A stretch of DNA of 64,000 nt from Bin5 sp965208965 (lineage in GTDB: Bacteria; Chloroflexota; Anaerolineae; Caldilineales; Caldilineaceae), in the NCBI GenBank assembly GCA_965208965.1, contig OZ242384.1:2170001-2234000 (forward strand). The letters are read 5' to 3'. The position numbers and the translations under genes are program-made. The notes below the pieces were generated by a model that was not told where the DNA came from, made no database searches, and was given only the letters and a program-made list of their open reading frames with translations. Position 1 is the first letter of the stretch. Each line of letters begins with the position of its first letter. Positions 55,310 to 64,000 of this stretch are shown piece after piece.

Positions 55310-55945
55310 ATGACAGACCAGATCGGCGTGATCGTCAACTCCAATTCGCATATCGACTACGTCTGCCAACTCCACGGCCCCCTGGAAAGGGAGCAGCGGC
55401 CGCCGCCGGACGCCTACGCCTTCGGCTCATTCGTTGCCATTTCTCTGCCCCCCTTTCCTGCAACCTCTCCGGACACCGGGCAAAGCCCCACGGCCTACGC
55501 GCCATGCCTGATCGGCGTTGTCTACAATTCAATGCTCGTCAATCCGAACTTTAGCAACCTGGGACCCCGGCTCTCTTCCCAATACGAGCAGACCGTCTTC
55601 AGTCCCGACCTTCTCGATGAAACCGCAACCCTGGTCGGAGTCCTCGCCCTCGGCTGGCAAGACTCCGCTGGCCCGCAGCAGGGGACCCCGCGACTGGCCG
55701 CAGAGGTCGGCGCAACCGTACGCCGCCTGACCGGCGAAGAGATCAAGAAGTTCCACCGCGACGCGCGCGGCCAGTTGAGCCTGCGCTATGCGGCCGCGAT
55801 CCTTGCGCTCAACAACACGCTGGTCCCCGCCCTTCTGCTCGACATCATCGACCGCCTGGGAACATTCTTCCCCCAGGAACAGGCCATCCTTCAGGTCATG
55901 CGAGACAACGTAGCCTGGAAGTCCATTGTGCAGCCGGCCGGATAG
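55310..55945 (+). CDS. HAS-barrel-like partner of HerA ATPase
   Basis: 211 residues. The start IGVIVNSNSHIDYVCQLHG...GSFVAIS resembles the small HAS-barrel found at the start of HerA ATPases. The rest is mixed, ending in helical segments (LSLRYAAAILALNNTLVPALLLDIIDRLG). It lies 44 bp upstream of the HerA gene on the same strand, so the pair is likely an operon and the proteins may form one complex. I recognise no catalytic motif. No NurA gene is present. Confidence 0.6.
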   Translation: MTDQIGVIVNSNSHIDYVCQLHGPLEREQRPPPDAYAFGSFVAISLPPFPATSPDTGQSPTAYAPCLIGVVYNSMLVNPNFSNLGPRLSSQYEQTVFSPDLLDETATLVGVLALGWQDSAGPQQGTPRLAAEVGATVRRLTGEEIKKFHRDARGQLSLRYAAAILALNNTLVPALLLDIIDRLGTFFPQEQAILQVMRDNVAWKSIVQPAG

Positions 55946-55989
55946 CCGTGCAGTGGACCCCAGAAACCACCTGACACACGCAACCAAAC

Positions 55990-57654
<1,665 letters not shown>

Positions 57655-57666
57655 AGATGCCCCAGT

Positions 57667-58485
57667 CTATTCGTTCGGCTGCAGCGGGCGCCCCCACAAC
57701 AGACTGCCGGCGTACCGATGCACAATCAAACCGTCCTTACTGTCCGCATGACGCGTCGCCATCTCTGCAAATAACGCATCAGACTCTGCCGCCTCCCTCG
57801 GGTCCATCCGGTCCCGCGAAAAGCCGTTGCGCGCATGGATGCTCTCCACCCACTCGCTGATAGGCTGTCGCCATTCGATCATGTCCGTCTGCGTGCTGCC
57901 CAACAGCCGGAATAGTCCCCTCCCTTCCAGCTCCGCCAGAATCCCCGCCGCGCTGTACGGCGCAAACTCCTTGTTCATCGAATAACGCGCCAGCGCCGGA
58001 CCCAGCTCCTCTCGCATCCACTCCGGCCTCTCATGCTCCATCCCCACCGCGACAAACAGCCCGTCCGCCGCCAGCAGCCGCGCGAAACGCGGGAAAGTCA
58101 CGTCCCAATTGAACCAGTGCAAACTCGCCCCCGCCGTGATCAGACAGTAGGGCGGATTGACAGCCGCCGACTCGATCGGGCCTTCAATCCAGCGCAGATC
58201 CGCATGATCTCCGCCCGGCAACCGCTTGCCCTCCCGGATTGCCGCCGCCGAAAAGTCCACCGCATCCACCCGGTCCGCCAGCCGCGCCAGCGGACGCGCA
58301 ACAAAACCGGTCCCGCACCCTGCATCCAGCACCGCCCGCGGCCTGCAACCCGTCGGCAACAGGTCTGCCAGCAGATCGAACGTGGCCGCCGGATATTGAG
58401 GCCGGTACCGGTAAGCCCGCACCACACTCTCGTCCTGAAAGACACTCGAGTACTCGAAACCAAACTGGCTGGGCTGCCCGCTCAT
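57667..58485 (-). CDS. Class I SAM-dependent methyltransferase
   Basis: 272 residues. Motif I VLDAGCGTGFVARPLA, followed by the acidic residue in VDAVDFSAAAI, the DLRWIEGPIES strand and ITAGASLHWFNWD make a typical Rossmann methyltransferase. The start FGFEYSSVFQDESVVRAYRYRP resembles small-molecule methyltransferases of the Methyltransf_11/25 type. Substrate unknown. Its start overlaps the stop of the metallophosphoesterase gene by 4 bp, and it converges with HerA. Confidence 0.88.
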   Translation of the reverse strand: MSGQPSQFGFEYSSVFQDESVVRAYRYRPQYPAATFDLLADLLPTGCRPRAVLDAGCGTGFVARPLARLADRVDAVDFSAAAIREGKRLPGGDHADLRWIEGPIESAAVNPPYCLITAGASLHWFNWDVTFPRFARLLAADGLFVAVGMEHERPEWMREELGPALARYSMNKEFAPYSAAGILAELEGRGLFRLLGSTQTDMIEWRQPISEWVESIHARNGFSRDRMDPREAAESDALFAEMATRHADSKDGLIVHRYAGSLLWGRPLQPNE

Positions 58486-59276
58486 TTCAGGACCTCCGGT
58501 TCACCCCACGAACGCACACGTTCCCCCCGCAGAAAGCTGCTGATAAATTTTGCCTGCGGATGCTGCACTTCCCATGCCTTCTGCTCCGCCAGGTTCCTGT
58601 CGTACTCCACCGCCCTATGCTCCACCCGGTATCCTCTCTCGTCCGCCTCCAGGATGGCGTAAGTAGCCCGCAAACTGGGAATAAGCGGGTTGCCCACACT
58701 GCCCGGGTTGACCACGTGCGCTCCGTTCAGATGGAAATTCTGCGGCCAGTGCGTGTGTCCTACACATAAAAGGTCCGCGCCGCAGCCCTCCAGCCGCTCG
58801 CTCATCTCCTTGTCGCTGTACCAGGGAACGAAACCGCTCCCGTCGTCTCGGCCCGGCGACGCATGCACCAGCAAGACACGGGTGCCGTTCGGCAGCGTCA
58901 ACCTTTCTTCCAAAGGCAGATCCAGCATAAAGGGCAGATGGCCCCCGGCAGCCATCGCACCGGCGGTCCACGAAAACGATTCCAGAATTCCTATACAGTC
59001 GCGCAGCAACGAAAGATCCGTCACCTCCTCCACCGGTGTCGCCAGAGGCCTCGCTCCCGTAGTCAGATACCGCTCCGAATTGCCCCGCACGATTCGCGTA
59101 TTGTCCAGGCCCAGCACCCGCTCCATCACCTCCAGCGGCTGCGCGCCCGCCGCTGCCAGGTCACCCAAAATCCAGTACTCGTCAACGGCTTCCTGATCGT
59201 CAGATTTAATATCCGCAAGCACCGCATCCAGCGCCACGCAGTTTCCGTGAATGTCTGAAAGAATCGCAATACGCAT
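58482..59276 (-). CDS. Metallophosphoesterase (calcineurin-like, YfcE-type)
   Basis: 264 residues. The metal-binding motifs are complete: ILSDIHGN at 4-11, ILGDLAAAG, RGNSERYL, LLVHASPG, and VGHTHWP, matching D-x-H, GD, GNHD-like and GHTH. It hydrolyses a phosphodiester or phosphomonoester; the substrate is unknown. ATG 59276 (MRIAILSD) is the natural start; the frame is open upstream for 59 codons without likeness. It is coupled to the methyltransferase. Confidence 0.9.
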   Translation of the reverse strand: MRIAILSDIHGNCVALDAVLADIKSDDQEAVDEYWILGDLAAAGAQPLEVMERVLGLDNTRIVRGNSERYLTTGARPLATPVEEVTDLSLLRDCIGILESFSWTAGAMAAGGHLPFMLDLPLEERLTLPNGTRVLLVHASPGRDDGSGFVPWYSDKEMSERLEGCGADLLCVGHTHWPQNFHLNGAHVVNPGSVGNPLIPSLRATYAILEADERGYRVEHRAVEYDRNLAEQKAWEVQHPQAKFISSFLRGERVRSWGEPEVLK

Positions 59277-59487
59277 GACGAAAATCGGTCTCCAGTTCCC
59301 CTTCCGCAACTGCCCGTAGGGGCACTCCTTGTGGGTCTCCTTGTTCACTCTTGACTGAACACACCACTGACTTCCCGGCCTACCTGTGCGAAGGGATATG
59401 ATAGAATGATGGGAATACGCACAGTTTTTCATTTTAGCACATCGGCACGGCACGAGCTCCTGAAACAGGCAAGGATTACGGCATCAG

Positions 59488-60549
59488 ATGGCTGCGTCGT
59501 CCAGTCGCCAGCAGACAAATGGCGCTGCGAAATTTACAGGTTCGGAAAATGGACAGCGCCATCCCGCCGGCATGAGCGCCTTCCTCGCGGACCTTCCAGA
59601 CCAGATCAGGCAGGCCGCGTCGCGTATCCGCCCGCACATCGTCGAGACACCGCTCCTCCTATCCCCTTCACTGTCCAAACGTACTGGCGCCCAAGTCTAC
59701 CTCAAGCTGGAGAACCGCCAGCACACCGGCTCCTTCAAACTGCGCGGCGCAACCAACAAGCTCCTCAACCTCACAGCTGAGGAACGCGCCCGCGGCGTCG
59801 TCACCGCCTCAACCGGCAACCATGCCCTGGCGGTAGCCCACGCCGCCACCCTACTCAATGTCAAAGCAACCATCTTTCTTCCGGAAGCCGCTTCTCCCCG
59901 CAAAGTAGAGAAGCTTGAGGCTTTTCCGGTCGCGCTTTGCCGCACCCCCGGCGACGCCCTCAACGCCGAAATCAGCGCGCGCCAAGCCGCCCAGCAACGC
60001 AACCAGCCCTTCATCTCCCCCTACAACGACCCGCACATTATCGCCGGCCAGGGCACCATCGCCGTTGAGCTGCTGCGCCAGCAGCCGCAACTGGCCGTCG
60101 TCTTCGTCACTGTCGGCGGCGGCGGCCTGATGGGCGGCATGGCAAGCTGTCTCAATGCATCACATCGTGCCATCCAAACCTTTGGCTGCCAGCCCGAAAA
60201 CTCCGCCGTCATGCTCGCCTCCGTGCGCGCCGGCCGCATCGTCGAGACCGAAAGCCTGCCGACCCTCTCCGACGGCAGCGCCGGCGGCATCGAACCGCAC
60301 TCCGTCACTTACGATCTCTGCCAGAACCATGTCGATCACTGGCTGACCGTCAGCGAAGCCGAGATCGCGACCGCCATGCGCCTCATTCACCGCGAATCCG
60401 GCGAGTGTATCGAAGGCGCGGCCGGTGTGGCCGTAGCGAGCCTGTTGAAGACCGGCAAGCGTTTCGCGGGACAGCGGCTGGCCGTCGTCATCTGCGGCGG
60501 CAATGTGGATTCAGATAGTTGGCAACAGGTTTTGGAACAGAGAGATTAG
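59488..60549 (+). CDS. PLP-dependent threonine/serine dehydratase-like enzyme
   Basis: 353 residues (or 325 if ATG 59572 is used). Fold type II PLP enzyme: the Schiff-base Lys is in TGSFKLRGA, STGNHALAVAHAA binds the PLP side, VTVGGGGLMGGMA is the glycine loop for PLP phosphate, and VVICGGN near the end completes the site. It probably deaminates threonine or serine, or a related hydroxy-amino acid. No ACT domain is present, so it is the catabolic rather than the IlvA form. The first 28 residues look unlike the family, so 59572 may be the real start; neither has a good binding site. Confidence 0.87.
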   Translation: MAASSSRQQTNGAAKFTGSENGQRHPAGMSAFLADLPDQIRQAASRIRPHIVETPLLLSPSLSKRTGAQVYLKLENRQHTGSFKLRGATNKLLNLTAEERARGVVTASTGNHALAVAHAATLLNVKATIFLPEAASPRKVEKLEAFPVALCRTPGDALNAEISARQAAQQRNQPFISPYNDPHIIAGQGTIAVELLRQQPQLAVVFVTVGGGGLMGGMASCLNASHRAIQTFGCQPENSAVMLASVRAGRIVETESLPTLSDGSAGGIEPHSVTYDLCQNHVDHWLTVSEAEIATAMRLIHRESGECIEGAAGVAVASLLKTGKRFAGQRLAVVICGGNVDSDSWQQVLEQRD

Positions 60550-60574
60550 AGAGGATACAGCGAGGAAACAGTTT

Positions 60575-61549
60575 ATGCCGAATCCCTTTCGCCTCGGCTT
60601 TCTGAGCCATCTGCGCGGCCGCGCAGACGCTGAGCAGGCCTATCGAGAAAACCTGGAGATCTTTGACGCCGCCGACCGGCTGGGCTTTGACGCCGTGTGG
60701 GTCGCCCAGCACCATTTCAAAGACCTGGGCGGCATGTTACCTTCCCCGTTTCCCTTCCTCGCGGCGGTCGCCCAGCGGACCCGGCGCCTGCGTCTCGGCA
60801 CGTCGATCATCGTCCTTCCCTTTGAGCATCCTCTGCGCGTCGCCGAAGACGCCGCAGTGGTCGATATGATCAGCAACGGGCGCCTGGAGTTGGGCGTAGG
60901 CAGCGGCAGCGACGCCGACGAATTCGAAGCCTTCGGTGTCGACATAGACAGCCGTCACCAGCGCACCACCGACGCTCTCATCACGCTGAAGAGAGCCCTC
61001 GCCGGCGAAACCCTGGGAGAGGACAATCAACGCCTGCGGCCTCCCGCCCCCACGCTGGGCGACCGCCTCTGGCTGAGCGCGCTCAGCATTCGCGGCGCGC
61101 AATACGCGGCCCAAAACGACGCCGGCCTCCTACTCAGCCGCTTTGTCGGCAGTGAAGAACAGGCAGCGGGCCAGGAGCAAGAGCCGGTAGCGGTCGCTTT
61201 TCGCGAGGCTTGGGGCGAGCGCTCCCTGCCGCCGCGTATCGGCCTCTCACGCGGCATTTACCTCGGCAGCGACCGCGAGGACGCCCTGAGCCAGATCGAG
61301 AGTTACGCGATGGGAGGCATCCCGTCCGATCTCACCCCCGAAGGTTTTTGCCAGCGCGTCCACATCGCCTACGGCGCGCCGGAAGATGTCGCAGCACGCC
61401 TCAGTTCGGACCGCGTGTTACCCTACACTACCGACCTTATCCTCCAATTCGACCCCATCCACCCACCTCTCGAACGAATCCTCGAAATGCTGGAACAGGT
61501 CGCTAAAGAAGTAGCGCCAGCCCTCGGCTGGCGCCCCACTACCCACTGA
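60575..61549 (+). CDS. LLM class flavin-dependent oxidoreductase
   Basis: 324 residues, luciferase-like TIM barrel. Typical parts are FRLGFLSHL, FDAVWVAQHHF, LRLGTSIIVLPFEHPLRVAEDAAVVDMISNGRLELGVGSG, the flavin-binding region. Substrate unknown; may use FMN or F420. GAGGA lies 9 nt before ATG 60575. It follows the dehydratase by 25 bp, so the two are probably an operon. The stop is in a short CCACTACCCACTGATCACT tract. Confidence 0.88.
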   Translation: MPNPFRLGFLSHLRGRADAEQAYRENLEIFDAADRLGFDAVWVAQHHFKDLGGMLPSPFPFLAAVAQRTRRLRLGTSIIVLPFEHPLRVAEDAAVVDMISNGRLELGVGSGSDADEFEAFGVDIDSRHQRTTDALITLKRALAGETLGEDNQRLRPPAPTLGDRLWLSALSIRGAQYAAQNDAGLLLSRFVGSEEQAAGQEQEPVAVAFREAWGERSLPPRIGLSRGIYLGSDREDALSQIESYAMGGIPSDLTPEGFCQRVHIAYGAPEDVAARLSSDRVLPYTTDLILQFDPIHPPLERILEMLEQVAKEVAPALGWRPTTH

Positions 61550-61560
61550 TCACTCCAGTA

Positions 61561-62358
61561 TCACCCCAGCCAGCGTTTACGCCGCTTGTAATGCTTCACG
61601 TCCCGGTAGCTCTTGCGCCCGCCCACCTGCGTCATTCCCAGGTAGAACTCCTTGATGTCCGCGTTCTCCGCCAGCTGCTCCGCCGGCCCGTCCAGCACAA
61701 TCCGTCCCGTCTCCATAACGTAAGCATGCGAAGCTGAGCGCAGCGCCACGTTCGCGTTCTGCTCGACCAGCAGCATCGAAACACCTGACTCCTCATTGAT
61801 GCGCCGGATCACCTCGAAAATCGACTGCACCAGCAGCGGCGCCAGCCCCAGGCTCGGCTCGTCCATAAGCATCAGCTTCGGCTTCGCCATCAACGCCCGG
61901 CCTATCACCACCATCTGCTGTTCGCCGCCCGAAAGAAAGCCGGCCGTGCGTCCGCGAAACTCCGCCAAACGGGGGAAAAAGCCGTATACTTCGTCCAAGT
62001 CCCTGCGCAAGTCCGCGTCGCTGGTCCTGCGGAAGATCGCGCCCGTGCGCAGATTCTCCTCCACCGTCAGATGCTCGAAAAGCCTTCGCCCCTCCAGCAC
62101 CTGAACAATTCCCATCTGAACGATTTCGTCCGGCGACTTACCGTCGACCCGCTCGCCGTTCCACTCGATACTCCCGCGCGTGACCTCCCCCTGCTGCGTG
62201 CGCAGCAGGCCCGAGATCGCCTTCAGCGCCGTCGACTTGCCCGCTCCGTTGGCGCCCAGCAGCGACACGACCCGCTTCTCCGGCACTGTCAGCGAGATGC
62301 CCCGCAGCACCAGAATCACATCGCTATAGACAACTTCGATATTGTTGATCTGCAACAT
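61561..62358 (-). CDS. livF: Branched-chain amino acid-type ABC transporter ATPase (LivF)
   Basis: 265 residues. Walker A GANGAGKST, signature LSGGEQQM, Walker B KLMLMDEPSLGLAP and the H-loop region are present; the LVQSIFEVIRR segment and the LLVEQN motif mark the LivF group. It powers uptake together with LivG (not in the window). The C-terminus is basic and longer than usual (KSYRDVKHYKRRKRWLG). ATG 62358 (MLQINNIEVVYSD) is the natural start. It is the last gene of a minus-strand operon. Confidence 0.92.
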   Translation of the reverse strand: MLQINNIEVVYSDVILVLRGISLTVPEKRVVSLLGANGAGKSTALKAISGLLRTQQGEVTRGSIEWNGERVDGKSPDEIVQMGIVQVLEGRRLFEHLTVEENLRTGAIFRRTSDADLRRDLDEVYGFFPRLAEFRGRTAGFLSGGEQQMVVIGRALMAKPKLMLMDEPSLGLAPLLVQSIFEVIRRINEESGVSMLLVEQNANVALRSASHAYVMETGRIVLDGPAEQLAENADIKEFYLGMTQVGGRKSYRDVKHYKRRKRWLG

Positions 62359-62424
62359 GAACGCGAAAGCGCCAGTGACCGAGACCTCCCCCGGCCACCG
62401 GCAGCTGAATTCTGCTATCCGCAA

Positions 62425-63789
62425 CTATTCTGTGTCAGGCCGCATATCTGGCAAGGTCACGAAGTCCTGGACCACGACGAAGTCGATACTGCCGTCCTCC
62501 ATTATCTGCGCCCGCCGGATCTGGGCCTTATTCGGCGCCCGGTTGCTCCCTTCCACATTCATCTCAAACACGCCGGCCGCGCTGACCGTCCCCATCTGCT
62601 GCATCGCCTTCAGGAACTCCGTCCCGTTCAGGCCGTCGAAGCCGACATTGTTCAACGCCACCGTCAGTACGTCCGCGAGCCCGAACATTGCGCTGTATAG
62701 GAGCAGGTACGTGAACGCCTTATCATGTTCAGGGTAGCCCTTGGCCGCAAAAGTCTCCAGCGCCTGCTGCACGCCCGGCGCATCGGTGTCTGTCCACCAC
62801 AGATAGGGGAATACTCCATAGTAGCCGGCGGCAAGCGGCGCATTCTCGCCCAGGATATTGAGCACGTCGCGGTTCATGCCCCAGTTCACACTGCCCAGCA
62901 CCACCTGATCGTAAAAGCCCATGGCGTGCAGCGTGCCGATCACCTGGACGATGCTGAACGACAGGGACTGCATATAGATCACATTCGCGCCGTTGACCAA
63001 AAGGTTCTGCAGCTGGCCGGTAACGTCAGCGGACGGGTCGACCGGCTGCTCCTCAAGCGGCAAGACGTTGATTCCCAAAGACTCGGCGAAAGCCAGTGAT
63101 TCCGGCGTGGTCGCGCCGGCCCCGAAAGCGTTCGCCCAACCGATAACGCCGACGGTGATGCTGTCTCCCGCGCCTTCAGGCTTGATCTCCGCCCAGTTGC
63201 TGTGCACGAACTGCAGGAAACCAGCGAACTGGTCGGGGTAGATCGGCACCATCCCAACCGTGTAGCCGTCCGGCGGGTTGTAAATCGACTGCGAGTGGAC
63301 CCCCGTGGCCAGGTTGACGATCTCGTCTTCAACCACCCGGTCCTTAAGCGCGACCGTCGCCGCGCTGTTGGCCGTTGTGATGAACAAGGGCTTGGGGTCC
63401 TCCGCGCGGAACTGCTCATAGACCTGAATTTCCTGCTCGAGAGCGTACTGTGTATCCTCCAGGCGTACACTCAACATCACACCGCAGACTCCGCCCTCCG
63501 CGTTGATCTGCTCGATCGCGTCCTGCGTGGCGCTGATAAAGCCCGTTCCCATGAGCGTTGCCAGCGGTCCGGTCAGCCCCGCCTGCTGGTAAATGACCAG
63601 GCTTTCTCCCTCGTAACTGTTATCGCAAGTTATCTCCATCGGCGCTTCCGGTGGCGCCGCCTCCTCCGCCTGCATAGCCTCCTTCGCCCCATCCTCCGCG
63701 GCCATCGGTTCTTCCGCAGGCACCGGCACACAGGCCGCCAACAACAGGAAAATGAGCAAAATGCTGGTGATGTTCAGGTGCTTTTTCAT
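62425..63789 (-). CDS. ABC transporter substrate-binding lipoprotein (branched-chain amino acid type)
   Basis: 454 residues. The signal ends LLLAAC (lipobox), followed by an acidic Ala/Glu linker and a periplasmic-binding protein type I (Peripla_BP_6) domain: GLTGPLATLMGTGFISATQDAIEQINAEGG, EQFRAEDPKPLFITTANSAATVALKD. It likely binds amino acids, urea or short amides. GGAGAGGAGAG precedes ATG 63789; upstream codons overlap the permease gene. It lies between the livM-like gene and livF. Confidence 0.9.
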   Translation of the reverse strand: MKKHLNITSILLIFLLLAACVPVPAEEPMAAEDGAKEAMQAEEAAPPEAPMEITCDNSYEGESLVIYQQAGLTGPLATLMGTGFISATQDAIEQINAEGGVCGVMLSVRLEDTQYALEQEIQVYEQFRAEDPKPLFITTANSAATVALKDRVVEDEIVNLATGVHSQSIYNPPDGYTVGMVPIYPDQFAGFLQFVHSNWAEIKPEGAGDSITVGVIGWANAFGAGATTPESLAFAESLGINVLPLEEQPVDPSADVTGQLQNLLVNGANVIYMQSLSFSIVQVIGTLHAMGFYDQVVLGSVNWGMNRDVLNILGENAPLAAGYYGVFPYLWWTDTDAPGVQQALETFAAKGYPEHDKAFTYLLLYSAMFGLADVLTVALNNVGFDGLNGTEFLKAMQQMGTVSAAGVFEMNVEGSNRAPNKAQIRRAQIMEDGSIDFVVVQDFVTLPDMRPDTE

Positions 63790-63883
63790 TTGGATTCTCT
63801 CCTCTCCAGTGAGTCTTTCTTCCAACGTTTCGCGGTAGTATCGATCCTGCCCTTCACAGTGAGTCTGAAAAAACTGGCGCTCG

Positions 63884-64000
63884 GTCAACGTGTAAATGGA
63901 CGCAGCCGCCAGCCTGCTCTCAGAAGCTGCCAGCGGTGCGCAAGGCCGCGCGGTTCATAAATGAGAAAGAGCATCAGCGCCCCGCCGAAAAAGATCGGGC
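63884..64000 (-). CDS. livM: Branched-chain amino acid-type ABC permease, C-terminal end (LivM)
   Basis: Only the last 38 residues are seen: PIFFGGALMLFLIYEPRGLAHRWQLLRAGW then a basic tail. The segment LIYEPRGLAHRW is characteristic of LivM permease C-termini. The rest lies beyond the right edge. The stop is 95 bp before the substrate-binding protein start, so it is part of the same operon. Confidence 0.75.

Overview
The window is bacterial, GC-rich and densely coded. Gene content points to a Chloroflexota lineage of the Anaerolineae/Caldilineae type: paired glgC genes, CehA/McbA-type PHP hydrolase, CRTAC1/ASPIC repeat lipoprotein, ArsA-like ATPase, several SH3b/LysM envelope proteins, PMT-type glycosyltransferases and sugar ABC cassettes. 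This assignment is an inference from gene resemblance; no rRNA, tRNA or ribosomal protein gene is present to test it. No CRISPR array, prophage or intact insertion sequence was found.

Layout. 1-8.9 kb: a truncated LysM membrane protein, rho, a Crp/Fnr regulator, a decayed AT-richer island (3.9-5.7 kb) with a frameshifted IS605-type tnpB remnant and a 47-codon ORF, then an SH3b-repeat surface protein and an ArsA/Get3-type ATPase. 8.9-26 kb: an unbroken run of minus-strand genes that looks like a catabolic region: FAD oxidoreductase, DUF6958-like protein, Rieske protein, MFS permease and SDR (overlapping), a DUF3179 protein, aldose 1-epimerase, Gfo/Idh/MocA dehydrogenase, CehA-type metallohydrolase, alpha/beta hydrolase, a 5'-truncated NHL-repeat gene, a double-VOC protein and catalase. 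26-31.6 kb: PlsY, bactofilin, VanZ-like protein, HpcH/CitE-type lyase, and two linked genes of unknown function. 31.8-36.6 kb: a tandem pair of PMT/ArnT-like glycosyltransferases, the second broken by two nonsense codons. 36.9-39.5 kb: glgC followed by a catalytically degenerate glgC paralogue. 39.6-48.7 kb: SUI1/YciH factor, AIM24 protein, a small protein with an internal duplication, CapA, chromate transporter, a possible PD-(D/E)XK nuclease, and topoisomerase I with an embedded helix-hairpin-helix domain. 49-64 kb: ASPIC lipoprotein, DinB, a complete sugar ABC importer (SBP plus two permeases), a HAS-barrel/HerA ATPase pair, methyltransferase plus metallophosphoesterase, PLP dehydratase, LLM flavin oxidoreductase, and a branched-chain amino acid type ABC operon running off the right edge.

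The most striking observation is at 14868-15872 (minus). The DUF3179 gene is interrupted by one in-frame TGA at the first position of its CxxC-like motif (giving UxxC). The TGA is followed by a perfect 8-bp hairpin with a 3-nt GUC loop whose G lies 22 nt after the TGA, the geometry of a bacterial SECIS element. It reads as one selenoprotein gene of 334 residues, not two short ORFs. Other points of interest are the dead GlgC partner, an SDR lacking the catalytic Tyr/Lys, the HHH insertion in TopA, a repeated terminator-promoter module at the truncated end of the NHL gene, and several remnants (tnpB, aquaporin, glycosyltransferase) showing active gene decay.
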